DNA of 64,000 nt from Aporhodopirellula aestuarii (GCF_023701485.1 NZ_JAMQBK010000062.1:1-64000), one strand, 5' to 3'; counted from the stretch's first letter, positions 44,401 to 53,216 are shown. Translations and numbers: made by a program. The notes: generated by a model from the letters alone, not told the origin.

Positions 44401-45568
44401 GTGTGCGAGTGAAATACCGATCGCGTCGCGATGGCGTCACTTCGCTTAACGCTTCTTCGCTGTAGACGCCCTTGCCCGCAATTTGAAGTGAGCCTTTGTG
44501 TTCGTCGGTTGCAAAGATTTTGAAATCTAAATCGGAAGCGAGTTTTTGAATCTCTTCATCAATCAAGATGGCGAGCGAGTAGGCTTCCTCGCCGGTCGCG
44601 CAGGCTGCAACCCAAACTCGCAGCGGCTCGCCGTTATTTCTTGCGCCGATCAGTTTTTCGATCGCTTGGGTGCGCAGTGATTCGAATGCATCTCGATCGC
44701 GGAAGAATTTGGTGACGCCGATCAGAAGATCTTTGTAGAGTTCATCCTGTTCGTGTTCGTCGTTTGTCAAACGCGACAAATAGTCTTCCAATTCTCTCAG
44801 CCCCAACAGCTGCATTCGACGGTTGATGCGGCGTCCGACGGTGCTCGACTTGTACTGGGAAAAATCCAGCGTGGTGCGGCGATGCAGGAGATGTAGAATT
44901 TTTGCTTCGACCTCCATGTTTCCAAATGCGAGGTCTTCTTCGGCCAGTTTCTCGCGGCTGATGCCTTCTTGGGTGTAGCGAACGAGCGCTTCGGCGATGG
45001 CGATCGGCGGCAAAACAACGTGCACCATTCCTGTTTCGCGGGCGCTGCCAGGCATCCCATAGAATTTGGCCGATACGTCGTCTTGGGCGATAACCAAGCC
45101 GCCGGCCTCGTGAATGTCGCGAACGCCGCGTGCGCCATCGTTGCCGGTGCCCGACAGGACCACACCGACGGCATAGCGTCCGACGTCGGTGGCCAGGGAG
45201 CGGAAAAACTGGTCTACCGGATGGACCATCGTCCGGTCCGAACTGCGCTCAGTCAACAGCAGCTTGCCCTCGTTGATCACCATCTCCATCTTGGCAGGAA
45301 TGAGATAGATATGGTTTGGCCGGACACGCTGCCCATTTTCAACGCGATGGACCGGAATACTGGTCTGTCGTGCCAGCAATTCTTCCATGTGGCTTTTGAA
45401 ATCTGGCGACAAGTGCTGAATAACGACAAATGCCATCCCGCTGTCCGCCGGAATGGCTCGAAAAAATGCCTCAAGTGCTTCGAGACCTCCCGCGGAGGCA
45501 CCGACGCCGACGATGTGGAACTCATCGCAAACTTCCGTGTCCGTCTGCGCTGTATCGAAATCGTCCAT
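41405..45568 (-). CDS. CheB-CheR-PAS-LOV hybrid histidine kinase with receiver
   Basis: 1387 residues, no signal peptide or TM helix, so cytoplasmic. Order: CheB methylesterase (~16-200) with intact triad Ser25 in GVGASAGG, His52 in QHLSP and Asp144 in GTGNDG; CheR methyltransferase (~212-480; VWVAACATGEEAYSLAI for SAM binding, LVSCRNMLIYL); a Glu/Asn-rich coiled coil (~655-735) built of NEELQ-type heptads; a PAS domain (~735-835); a LOV domain (~842-960) with GRNCKFLQG (reactive Cys891) and NYRKDGKSFWNDL; HisKA with His990 in MSHELRTP; HATPase (NAIKF, SDTGIGI, GGTGLGLSI); receiver with Asp1294 in LMDMQMP. The LOV signature predicts FMN binding and blue-light sensing. It is divergent to a paralogue at 46207. 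Targets of CheB/CheR are unknown, as no MCP gene is near. Confidence 0.92.
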   Translation of the reverse strand: MDDFDTAQTDTEVCDEFHIVGVGASAGGLEALEAFFRAIPADSGMAFVVIQHLSPDFKSHMEELLARQTSIPVHRVENGQRVRPNHIYLIPAKMEMVINEGKLLLTERSSDRTMVHPVDQFFRSLATDVGRYAVGVVLSGTGNDGARGVRDIHEAGGLVIAQDDVSAKFYGMPGSARETGMVHVVLPPIAIAEALVRYTQEGISREKLAEEDLAFGNMEVEAKILHLLHRRTTLDFSQYKSSTVGRRINRRMQLLGLRELEDYLSRLTNDEHEQDELYKDLLIGVTKFFRDRDAFESLRTQAIEKLIGARNNGEPLRVWVAACATGEEAYSLAILIDEEIQKLASDLDFKIFATDEHKGSLQIAGKGVYSEEALSEVTPSRRDRYFTRTRDGYQVQRYLRNKIVFAPQNLINDAPFTQMDLVSCRNMLIYLQPTAQRKVLSLFHFALNGNGVLFLGPSESPGELSDEFQPINKRWRIFKKRRDVRLPLGSRVPIGRRLETMPYSPTTIAPAKSNRVTADLIKTYDRLLAKKMGCSILVSESGDMLHIFGGAEKYLRQRGGRPSNHLLEMIDESLKNSISTAWHHALAKRETVQYAATQCRSQQQEEMLRISVQPLASTSNEPCEVLVEFEQLPILIESSKSQSDDRAEHARMHLLESELRFSQENLQATIEEMETSNEELQATNEELVASNEELQSTNEELHSVNEELYTVNAEHQRRVEELALANDDMDNLLATTRVGVIFLDDGLYIRRFTPEIARVFDLDEHDMGRSMEKIAHMLNHPELLDELRQVMQSQSEREVTVRDSNDTPYLVRMLPYQSSDETRGVVLTLVDIATLAAAEKEIRLQQLAIESAVNGIIITDPRVEGNPITYANRGFLTLTGYELDEVIGRNCKFLQGPETDTETIRRIRDGLDRGQPVRVAILNYRKDGKSFWNDLQIAPVYGSDGKVCNFVGVQHDITNQILAQEALKEANEASQRANEAKNAFLATMSHELRTPMTAVLGFADMLRSESDHPDFLEKVDIIKRNGSYLLSLLNDILDLSRIEAGKLKFEKQPLDILRVVREVERLMQPRTEQDNVTLRFRYAARLPSQIMGDEVRIRQILVNLIRNAIKFTPEGEVVVQTDLVNDDEHSRLEISISDTGIGITPNQMKRLFVPFSQASKQTTRQFGGTGLGLSISKRLAEGMGGTIHAESEIGRGSRFTLSLPLSDAEAGSTIDVTNLRSGKTKDADNSAANYPRIESRVLLADDRRDIWRIGKFFLERCGAEVTIAENGQQAVEAVRDAEKNGRPFSLVLMDMQMPIMDGREAVATLRQEGFTLPIIAITADAMEGERESCIEMGCDEYFPKPINGPKLTEMVASLIDRHRSDFASEAASNGSPANDRESIGRRE

Positions 45569-46206
45569 AGTGTCGGATAATCAAGCAGTTTCGTGTGGGG
45601 TGTTCGGCGTCTGATCGTTTACCTCGCGAAGTTAGCAAACCGCAAAAACCTGAATGATTTCACCACCGGTGATCATTTTGTTCTCCGCAATGGAAGTAAC
45701 GTCAACTATCCCCACCACGCGAAAGCACTTTGCGTGCCCATTGTGGTGACTTCCCGTTGAGTCCAACCGGATGAGCAGGTTTGACGGGGTAATTGGTGAT
45801 CGGATGGGGCATCGTAGTGATGCGATCGGTGAAGTCGGATTGATACGGTTACTGCCTTGCCATGGACTGGGCGGGTGGCGATACCGTTTCTTGGAGCGGG
45901 TCGATGCCCCGCCAGGCGTGATGAAGGCCCACCTTGGCTTGACGAGGTAATCAAGGTTTCGGTCGGGTTGGCCGACGGGGCGAAACCGAAACCAAGTTTG
46001 AGGTTTGCATCGATCTAGAGTTTGAATTGGAGTGGGGAGCCTTGTAGGTCATCGCTCCCGCGATTCGTTTTAGCTTCCACGTCGAGCGATCGCGAAAATG
46101 CCGGAGGAATGCCGCTATAAAGACCACGTGCGGATCGCTACAATCCCGTTTTCGGCGGCATCGGCTCGATGTCAACCTTAAGTGAACCAGCGTTTCAACT
46201 AATGCC
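45569..46206. other. divergent promoter region of the two hybrid kinases
   Basis: 638 bp without a credible gene separate the divergent starts of the LOV-CheB-CheR kinase and its relative. Both promoters must be here. I see no strong palindrome or convincing -35/-10 pair. Confidence 0.5.
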
Positions 46207-49200
46207 ATGAAGCATGCCACCGCTAAGGAACCTGAACATCGGAAAACGCTGCTGGTTGTCGGGGTTGGTTTCGGAATTGAAAGTTGGGACCTGGTGGCGC
46301 GAGTTGTCAATGAGTACTCCGCAAACCGGAGTGATGACACCGCCGCTGGCGAAACGGAGTATGGCGAGTGCGATCCCCATGCGGCGGTTGCGACCGTCCT
46401 CTCGCTCGCGGTAACGCCAAACGGATCGGAAGGCTGCGATGATAACGAGCAAGCGTGGAGCCGAGAGTCCAAAATTGAAAACTTGACGGTCGTTCATCGA
46501 AATGAGTCAGTCGACCTTCAGCCAGGCGGCGTCTACATCGCAGAAGCTGGACGAGCGTTACAAGTTCGAGACGGAAGCCTTGTTGCAGTGGAGCTTCCCG
46601 CCGACAAGCAAAACGCTCCGATCGATCACTTATTCGGCAGCTTGGCTGATCAGGTTGGAGAATTAGCCGTCGGCGTGATCCTTTCGGGTGGAGGTACGGA
46701 CGGCACCCAGGGGCTGCGTAGTATCAGCGACGCGGGTGGCATGACGATTGCTCAGCGGGTCGACAGTGCCAGTAACCGTTCGATGCCGCAAGCCGCTTCC
46801 GCGTTGGGCGTTGTCGATCATGTTCTTTCGCCGGATCAGATCGCTGACGAGATTCGAATACATACCCAACACATGCATGAGACCGATGAACGCGACGATG
46901 TCAGTGATCTCAATCGGAAGATCATTGTGGCCATCCCCCAGATCGCCTCGGCGGTCGAAAAGCACACTCAGAACGATTTCAAACACTACAAGACGACGAC
47001 GCTGGCAAGGCGGATTCGGCGGCGGATTCACGTCTTGAAATTGCCCAGCGTTGACGCTTATGTCGAATTGTTGCAAGCGTCACGGGATGAGACGCTGCAG
47101 CTATTCCGAGATCTGTTGATCAGCGTCACGGCTTTCTTTCGAGATCCGAGAGCGTTCGATTCGCTGGCCAGTATGGTGTTGGAGCCGTTGGTGGATCAGC
47201 ACCAGAGCGATTCTCCGATTCGCGTTTGGGTGCCCGGATGTGCAACGGGACAGGAAGCTTATTCGATTGCGATCCTGATGGCCGAAGTCATTGAGAAATC
47301 CGGTCGCGACGTTACTTTTCAGATCTTTGCGACCGATTTGGACGAGCGGGCGCTCTCGATCGCCCGTGCCGGGGGCTATCCGATCGGTATCCAAGATGAA
47401 GTGTCGCCGGAACGGTTGTCGAAGTTCTTTACCAAACGCGGTAACCGCTACTTTGTCAATAAAAAGCTCCGCGATACGATCGTATTCTCGGCTCACAATC
47501 TGATCAGCGACCCGCCGTTTACGAAGCTTGATCTGGTCTCTTGCCGAAACCTGTTGATTTATTTAGGTAGCCATCTTCAGAAGAAATTAATTCCGCTGTT
47601 CCACTACGCGACCAAGCCGGGTGGATTCCTGTTTCTGGGGCCGGCCGAATCGCTGTCGGTTAACCGAGAGTTGTTCCGGACGTTGGATCAAAAACATCGC
47701 TTGTTTCAACGCCGTGTCACGGCAATCGATCCCGCCGCCACCGTGGATCTGCCGCGGGTGAACCTCAGTCGCTTTTCTCGTTCGGTGGAAGACGACGCTG
47801 GTGAGTTCGATTTGTTTCGATACGCTCAGCAGATCGTCTTGGGAGAGTTCTCTCCACAATGGGCGGTTGTGGATGACGACGGTGAGATCCAGACGTTATC
47901 GTCAGATCCATCACCGTTTTTGCAGATGACATCCGGAAAGTTCCAAAACAACATCATCGCAATGGCGCATGACAACGTGCGGATTGGGCTGCGTGCGGCG
48001 TTTGCAGATGCCAAACGCCATCGCCGCCGCGCCTTAGCCGAAGACATGTCGATCCCGGTCGATGGCGGAATCCAACGGGTGCACATCACCGTTCAGCCGA
48101 TGCCGCAGATGGGTGAAGAGGCGAGCTTGCATCTTGTTGCCTTTCACCGCATCGGAACACCGCTGGAAGTCAATGGCGATCAGCAGATCGAGTCCAATGG
48201 TAATGTGGCCCGGGCGGACGACCGAACGGTTGGGAAGGTGATTGAACAGCTAGAGTTGGAGCTTTCACGTACCCGCAATGCCCTCGAGCGGACGGTCCAG
48301 GAACTTGAGACCTCGAACGAAGAGCTGAAATCGTCAAACGAAGAACTGCTCTCGATGAATGAGGAATTGCAGTCGGCTAATGAGGAATTGGAAGCGTCGA
48401 AGGAAGAATTGCAGGCGGCCAACGAGACGTTGATTCGCGCCAACAACGACACCGCGAACCTCTTGCGCAGCACTCAAATCGCAACGATTTTTCTGGACAA
48501 GGATCTGCGAATTCGCGGGTTCACCCCCGCCGCGACCAAAATCTACAGCTTGGTCGAGAGTGATGTGGGGCGCCAGTTAACGAAGTTCGCATCCGAGATC
48601 GAGGACATGCCGCCGTTGCCGGACGTCGCAAACCTCGGCGACGACCAGGTGAAGGAGCAGTTGGTCGGGTCGGTCAATGGACGGACCTACCTTCGACGCG
48701 TTATCCCCTACCGGTCTACCGAAGGAGAAAATGACGGCATCGTTGTGACGTTTAGCGACGTCACCGAGATTAGCGAAAGTGAAAGCCTGATTCGCACGAT
48801 TGCCGAAAACTCGACTAACGCGTTGATCATGATGAACGATCACGGGTATTTAACTTATTGCAATCAAGCGATGCTGGACATGTTTGGTTTCAGCGCCGAG
48901 GAGCTTCGTCAAAAACCGCTGCACGACATCATCCACCATCACTACCCCGATGGCCGTCCATATCCAATGTCACAATGTCCGATTGATCGGGCGTTGCCGG
49001 AAGATTTCAGTGTTCGCGCGCACGAAGATTTGTTCTTCCGCAAGGACGGTAGCACCGTGCCGGTGCTCTGTGCAGCCAGTCCGATTTTTAAGAACGGAAA
49101 ACCGGTGTCAACGGTTATCGAAGTTCGTGACATCACCAAACAGAAGAACGACGAGGAAGAACTGCGCAGCCGCGAAGCTCATTTGCGCCGCATTCTCGAC

Positions 49201-50715
49201 GGAACACTTTGTTTCGTCGGGGTTTTGGATCTGGAAGGGCGTTTGGTCGAAGCCAACGATCCGGCGTTGAGGTCGGCCGGGGTGACTCGCGAGGAGGTCA
49301 TCGGCTTGCCGTTTGCCGAAACGGTTTGGTGGAATTTTGATGACCGCGTCAAGCAACAGGTCAATGACGCGATCGCGCTGGTCGCGTCGGGTGGTTCGTT
49401 TCGAGAAGATCTTCGGTATCAGGTCGCGGGCAAAATAGAACGCTGGGTCGATTTCAGTTTGAATCCGGTTTTTGACCATGACGGCACAGTCGCTTTTATG
49501 ATTCCCTCAGGTTTTGATATCACAGATCGTTACGAAATCGAGGCGAGGCTGGAACAAGCCCGAGCGGCGGCGGAGGCTGCAAGTGAATCCAAGAGCGCGT
49601 TCCTGGCTAACATGTCGCACGAAATTCGCACGCCGATGACGGCGATCTTGGGATATGCCGACCTGATCGCGGAGAAAGTCGGCGATCAAGAAACGGCTTC
49701 CTACGTCGACACGATTCGCCGAAACGGTGGCTTTCTGTTGGAGATCATCAACGACATCTTGGATCTTTCCAAGATCGAAGCCGGTAAGTTGGATGTCAGC
49801 GAAGAAATCTTTTCGCCGCGTCAGTTGATCGAGGACGTTCAAAGCATCATGGGCGTGCGTGCCAAGGAAGGTGGGATCGAGCTCAGTGTGGAATTCCACA
49901 GCCAAGTGCCTTCGCTGATTATGTCTGACACCAAACGCCTCAAACAAATCCTGATCAACTTGGTTGGCAACGCGATCAAGTTCACGCCCGAGGGGAGCGT
50001 GGACGTTGCGGTCTCGCATTCCGGCGAAATGCTTCGCGTCGAAATTACCGACACGGGCATCGGGATGAGTGAGCAGCATCTTGAAAATTTGTTTCAGCCG
50101 TTCTCGCAAGGTGACGGTAACGTCAACCGAGAATTCGGCGGCACCGGCTTGGGATTGGCAATCAGTCGGCGACTGGCGGAAATTCTGGGTGGTCAAATCA
50201 CCGTGACTAGCGAATTGGGCCGAGGCAGCACATTTACCGTCGACGTCCGGGCTAGGCCGATTGTCGGCCGTGCGGACGCGTCAACTGAGGAATCTCAAGC
50301 GTCGTCCGATAAGACGCTCGATGCCAAATCTGTGCGGCTGGAGTGTGACGTCTTGGTCGTTGATGATCGGCGTGACATACGATTCTTGAGTCGCAGTATC
50401 CTGCAACGAGCGGGCGCGACGGTCGAGGAAGCCGAAGATGGTGAAGTGGCGATCGCGGTTGTTAAGGAACGCCTCGAACGATCACGCCCCTTCGGCTTGA
50501 TCGTTCTCGACATGCAAATGCCGCGACTCGACGGCTATGCCACGGCGAAGATTCTGCGAGAGCTCGGCTATGTCGGCCCCATCATCGCACTGACCGCCGA
50601 TGCCATGCAGGGCGACATGAAGCGATGCTTGGAAGCCGGCTGCAACGACTACCTTAGCAAGCCGATTGATTCGGCGATCTTGCTGAGGAAATCAGGAGAG
50701 CTGTTGAGGGGCTAG
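46207..50715 (+). CDS. CheB(degenerate)-CheR-PAS hybrid histidine kinase with receiver
   Basis: 1502 residues, cytoplasmic. Order: a CheB-like domain (~14-220), CheR methyltransferase (~235-505; VWVPGCATGQEAYSIAI, LVSCRNLLIYL), a coiled coil of NEELKSSNEELLSMNEEL-type heptads (~670-750), three PAS domains (~750-855, 865-978, 988-1108), HisKA with His1138 in NMSHEIRTP, HATPase (NAIKF, TDTGIGM, GGTGLGLAI) and a receiver with Asp1435 in VLDMQMP. In the CheB part, the nucleophile motif GASAGG is replaced by GFGIES and the QHLSP histidine is absent (VLSLAV); only the Asp of GGTDG (Asp165) remains, so esterase activity is very unlikely. The PAS domains lack the LOV cysteine motif. It shares architecture with the divergent neighbour, suggesting duplication and division of labour. 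Confidence 0.92.
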   Translation: MKHATAKEPEHRKTLLVVGVGFGIESWDLVARVVNEYSANRSDDTAAGETEYGECDPHAAVATVLSLAVTPNGSEGCDDNEQAWSRESKIENLTVVHRNESVDLQPGGVYIAEAGRALQVRDGSLVAVELPADKQNAPIDHLFGSLADQVGELAVGVILSGGGTDGTQGLRSISDAGGMTIAQRVDSASNRSMPQAASALGVVDHVLSPDQIADEIRIHTQHMHETDERDDVSDLNRKIIVAIPQIASAVEKHTQNDFKHYKTTTLARRIRRRIHVLKLPSVDAYVELLQASRDETLQLFRDLLISVTAFFRDPRAFDSLASMVLEPLVDQHQSDSPIRVWVPGCATGQEAYSIAILMAEVIEKSGRDVTFQIFATDLDERALSIARAGGYPIGIQDEVSPERLSKFFTKRGNRYFVNKKLRDTIVFSAHNLISDPPFTKLDLVSCRNLLIYLGSHLQKKLIPLFHYATKPGGFLFLGPAESLSVNRELFRTLDQKHRLFQRRVTAIDPAATVDLPRVNLSRFSRSVEDDAGEFDLFRYAQQIVLGEFSPQWAVVDDDGEIQTLSSDPSPFLQMTSGKFQNNIIAMAHDNVRIGLRAAFADAKRHRRRALAEDMSIPVDGGIQRVHITVQPMPQMGEEASLHLVAFHRIGTPLEVNGDQQIESNGNVARADDRTVGKVIEQLELELSRTRNALERTVQELETSNEELKSSNEELLSMNEELQSANEELEASKEELQAANETLIRANNDTANLLRSTQIATIFLDKDLRIRGFTPAATKIYSLVESDVGRQLTKFASEIEDMPPLPDVANLGDDQVKEQLVGSVNGRTYLRRVIPYRSTEGENDGIVVTFSDVTEISESESLIRTIAENSTNALIMMNDHGYLTYCNQAMLDMFGFSAEELRQKPLHDIIHHHYPDGRPYPMSQCPIDRALPEDFSVRAHEDLFFRKDGSTVPVLCAASPIFKNGKPVSTVIEVRDITKQKNDEEELRSREAHLRRILDGTLCFVGVLDLEGRLVEANDPALRSAGVTREEVIGLPFAETVWWNFDDRVKQQVNDAIALVASGGSFREDLRYQVAGKIERWVDFSLNPVFDHDGTVAFMIPSGFDITDRYEIEARLEQARAAAEAASESKSAFLANMSHEIRTPMTAILGYADLIAEKVGDQETASYVDTIRRNGGFLLEIINDILDLSKIEAGKLDVSEEIFSPRQLIEDVQSIMGVRAKEGGIELSVEFHSQVPSLIMSDTKRLKQILINLVGNAIKFTPEGSVDVAVSHSGEMLRVEITDTGIGMSEQHLENLFQPFSQGDGNVNREFGGTGLGLAISRRLAEILGGQITVTSELGRGSTFTVDVRARPIVGRADASTEESQASSDKTLDAKSVRLECDVLVVDDRRDIRFLSRSILQRAGATVEEAEDGEVAIAVVKERLERSRPFGLIVLDMQMPRLDGYATAKILRELGYVGPIIALTADAMQGDMKRCLEAGCNDYLSKPIDSAILLRKSGELLRG

Positions 50716-50869
50716 CTCACCGGGGGATCGGGTGGCTTGTGCACCGACTTTGCCTAGGAGGCTGCCGCCTTCGGTCCGACCTTCACCGCGGTACCACCGC
50801 GTCGAATCGACGTCCTGGCATGAGTGTTGCGGGCCTCTCCATGATTTGAATTCGTTGATTTGCGGTGGG

Positions 50870-50942
50870 GGATTGATTGTTTTAGTGCTGTTTTTAGCGG
50901 AACGGCGGATTTGAAATCCCGCAGTAGCTAAATCGACGTCCC
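50870..50942. repeat. shorter copy of the 1.3-kb inverted-repeat element
   Basis: GATTGTTTTAGTGC at 50875-50888 equals the left interior of the element at 1343-1453, and 50911-50942 (from TTGAAATCCCGCAGT to GACGTCCC) matches 1411-1442 at about 29 of 32 positions. The middle is shortened and the left terminal arm is decayed. Confidence 0.55.
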
Positions 50943-50984
50943 TATGCAAACGCCGGCTTCTTTTCGCTCGTAGCAACAAACCTG

Positions 50985-50990
50985 TATAAT
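50985..50990 (+). promoter_or_regulatory. consensus -10 box (TATAAT)
   Basis: A perfect TATAAT lies 6 bases before an ATG at 50997 and about 100 bases before the metallophosphoesterase start. The -35 is weak (TTTCGC-like at the right spacing). Transcription would begin at or very near the ATG of the small ORF, giving a leaderless message if that ATG is used. Confidence 0.45.
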
Positions 50991-50996
50991 GCCGGG

Positions 50997-51092
50997 ATGA
51001 ATCAGTCACTAATGCCCAACAGTCCGCTGACGACCGATTATGTTACGTCTCGCGAAGGAGTACTTGAACACGACGACGTGGCGGCAAAATGA
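50997..51092 (+). CDS. possible 31-codon leader ORF
   Basis: ATG at 50997 opens a 31-codon frame whose TGA (51090-51092) overlaps the ATG of the metallophosphoesterase by 4 bp (ATGA). No Shine-Dalgarno precedes either start at normal distance; GAAGGAG at 51054-51060 is 28 bases before the downstream ATG. Coupled translation from a leaderless uORF would explain how the downstream gene is initiated. The peptide has no recognisable feature, so it may also be chance. Confidence 0.35.
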   Translation: MNQSLMPNSPLTTDYVTSREGVLEHDDVAAK

Positions 51093-52006
51093 GTCGATTT
51101 GTAGCAGTAGGGGACATTCATGGTTGCAGTCAGACGCTGGCGAAAATGCTGGAGATCTTGGACCTGGCCCCGGGCGACACGTTTCTGTCATTAGGTGATC
51201 TGTCGTCCAAGGGAGAGGATTCTCGGGGCGTTCATGACCAGTTAATACGTCTGGAAGACCGTGGCATCAATCTGGTTGTTCTGCTGGGAAACCATGAGGT
51301 CATGTTGCTCGCGATGCAACGCATGGTCGGTGCCAACGTGGACCTGAGTGCGTTCCCCGAGTCCATTTTTCGCGGAGCCGATATCAGTAGTCTGATGCGA
51401 AGCAACGAGACATGGGCGACCTTGAAGTCCTACGATTTGGAGGGTGCCGAGGCCCGCGAATTCTGGGCGTTTCGATACGATGATCCTGTCCGGCATTTTG
51501 AAAACGTATCGCAGAGACTCGGGCAGGTGGACTGGGAGCTTCCGCAAGAGCATCTTGATCTGTTGAGTCGATGCAAGACTCATTACATCGCCCGTAATTG
51601 TCTCTTCGTGCACTCGGGAATCCGGCCAGAACACATTCAGGTTGACAGCGCTGAACGCGCCATCGACTTGCAGATCCAAGAGGACGCGAGGGATCTGTGC
51701 TGGAGCCGAGAGTGGTTGGGGCAAACGCCCGGTTTCCCGGAACTTGTCGTGCATGGGCATACGCCGCTGTGCTATTTGTATTCGTTCATTCCAGATACAA
51801 CCCCATGGCGAGACGATGACCTCGTCTTTAAGTCCGTTGTCCACAACGGCGCGCTCAATTTGGATAGCGGCGTTTTTCTGGAATCGGGGCATCTGACGGC
51901 GGTCGAGATACCCGAAAGCGGCAGTCCGTCCGAGTTTCGCTTCCTGCGAGTCCCAAGGTTGGACCCGGTCTGCAAGGACCGACTGAGCCATTTCAATTAC
52001 ATGTAG
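51089..52006 (+). CDS. PP1/diadenosine tetraphosphatase-like metallophosphoesterase
   Basis: 305 residues. Calcineurin-like phosphoesterase motifs are clear: VAVGDIHGC (metal ligands Asp and His), LSLGDLSSKGEDS (GDxxxKG), LLGNHEVM, and a C-terminal VVHGHTP. This pattern is that of bacterial PrpA/ApaH-like Ser/Thr protein phosphatases, so the substrate may be a phosphoprotein or a dinucleotide polyphosphate. In-frame stops just upstream fix the start at 51089. It follows the short leader ORF at 50997. Cytoplasmic; no partner kinase is adjacent. Confidence 0.88.
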   Translation: MSRFVAVGDIHGCSQTLAKMLEILDLAPGDTFLSLGDLSSKGEDSRGVHDQLIRLEDRGINLVVLLGNHEVMLLAMQRMVGANVDLSAFPESIFRGADISSLMRSNETWATLKSYDLEGAEAREFWAFRYDDPVRHFENVSQRLGQVDWELPQEHLDLLSRCKTHYIARNCLFVHSGIRPEHIQVDSAERAIDLQIQEDARDLCWSREWLGQTPGFPELVVHGHTPLCYLYSFIPDTTPWRDDDLVFKSVVHNGALNLDSGVFLESGHLTAVEIPESGSPSEFRFLRVPRLDPVCKDRLSHFNYM

Positions 52007-52498
52007 CCTGCCGGAAGGGAGTTGGGAGTTGGGAGTTGGGAGCGATTGGTTCGTCTGCTTTCGGTGTGATCCGTTTCTGCGGATGCAAGCACGTTCTTTT
52101 CCGTGACTCCTTGCCTTTGTGAGAGATTGACTCACGGGGGAGATAGCTCGCGGAGGCACTAAGGCACGGAGGTTAGGTAGCGGTCAGCTTGGCGGCGACG
52201 GCTTTCAGAAGTTGCTGACTGAGAGCGTGGGAGCAGGTGCTTGAGCTCGTCGCATGACGCATTCGGTTCCGCGATTTGCGTCGGCCATTCTGATGGCCGG
52301 CAATCTTTCGCTTGGGGCGTGAAAGATGTGGGCTTTGCCTGGAGAATGTTTACACCGCCGGCGATCGGAATTCCGGCACGCGAGTTGGTGCTTCGGCGTT
52401 AAGTTTTGATCCCTTTTCTGACACAGACTTGCCGAAAAGATCTCCCCAAGAAGGGATCGGAGGTCAAGCATTGACCACGTGAAAGACGGGCAAAAAAA
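52007..52498. other. intergenic region before tRNA-Pro
   Basis: No credible gene in ~490 bp. It begins with a 7-bp tandem repeat (52017-52042). A short minus-strand reading (52205-52510) overlaps the tRNA and has no protein-like features. Confidence 0.5.
52017..52042. repeat. 7-bp tandem repeat (GGGAGTT)
   Basis: GGGAGTT is repeated 3.7 times directly after the metallophosphoesterase stop codon. Four GGG runs are present. Confidence 0.85.
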
Positions 52499-52572
52499 TC
52501 GGGGCGACACGATTCGAACGTGCGACCTTCTGGTCCCAAACCAGACGCTCTGCCAGGCTGAGCTACGCCCCG
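52499..52572 (-). tRNA. tRNA-Pro (anticodon TGG)
   Basis: 74 nucleotides: acceptor stem CGGGGCG/CGCCCCG, D-arm TAGCTCAGCCTGGCAGAGC, anticodon stem-loop TCTGG-TTTGGGA-CCAGA giving TGG, T-arm CACGTTCGAATCGTG. C1 pairing with G72 and the TGG anticodon identify proline. CCA is not encoded. A T-run follows on the minus strand (complement of 52492-52498). Confidence 0.95.
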
Positions 52573-52751
52573 GTGTTTTTTGCTATGAGTCGACCGATGG
52601 ACTCGTTCGTGGGGGGCGAAAAATCGCTCGCTCCCGCGAAGTCGCCAGAGAGTAGCGGAAGGAGCCGTTTGTGGAAAGGTTCGCTTGCAAATTTTTTTGG
52701 GATAGTTGTTTGCTAAGCGTTTTCCTTACCCGACGGCTCCGTTTCGCCGCC

Positions 52752-53216
52752 TTACAGCTCTTGCTGTTCGGCGACCGGTTCGCCGGTACCGAGTTGGGCA
52801 AGGACTTGGAGGATGCCGTTGAGATGGGCCATGCGGGGGCCGAAGCGGTCGATGAATTCATTGAGCATGTATTCACCTTCGACCAAGTGATCACCGCAAT
52901 CGTCGATCTCATCGGTGATCGACTGCAGGAATTCCGTTTGGACTTCACTGAGGGTTTCCGCGGCCCGGCGACAGGCTCGTGAGAGTTGCGGGTGGGCGTC
53001 CTTCCACTGCTGCAACTCGCCCGCCCGTTGTTTATGCATGGCGGCATTTTGTTGGACCAGTTCTGAGAGGAGCTTTGTCTGCTTTTGCTGGCCGAGGAGC
53101 ATTTGGCGGAGCAATTGCACCGTCAGTTCTTCATTGGTCATCGATGAACTGGACTCGGTTTTGGCTGAAACGTCGATGCGAAACATGGGCGACAGTGGGT
53201 TGTCTTCGAGTGACAT
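52752..53216 (-). CDS. small coiled-coil hypothetical protein
   Basis: 154 residues, soluble, highly helical and Gln/Glu-rich, with a likely coiled coil in residues ~25-75 (LLRQMLLGQQKQTKLLSELV) and a second helical bundle region (~80-145; FLQSITDEIDDCGDHLVEGE). No known domain is recognised. It lies upstream of tRNA-Pro and downstream of a histidine kinase on the same strand, with 246 bp between. The coding frame is more protein-like than the overlapping alternatives on both strands. A structural or adaptor role is possible but not shown. Confidence 0.65.
   Translation of the reverse strand: MSLEDNPLSPMFRIDVSAKTESSSSMTNEELTVQLLRQMLLGQQKQTKLLSELVQQNAAMHKQRAGELQQWKDAHPQLSRACRRAAETLSEVQTEFLQSITDEIDDCGDHLVEGEYMLNEFIDRFGPRMAHLNGILQVLAQLGTGEPVAEQQEL

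Larger units (their letters stand above)
50716..50996. other. intergenic region with repeat element and promoter
   Basis: Contains a copy of the inverted-repeat element (50870-50942) and a perfect -10 box (50985-50990). A further AATCGACGTCC, the terminal motif of that element, occurs at 50805-50815. No gene is seen. Confidence 0.5.

Noticed and set aside
52205-52510. 101-codon minus-strand frame
   Set aside because: Its 5' end overlaps the tRNA-Pro gene and its sequence matches no family; likely spurious.
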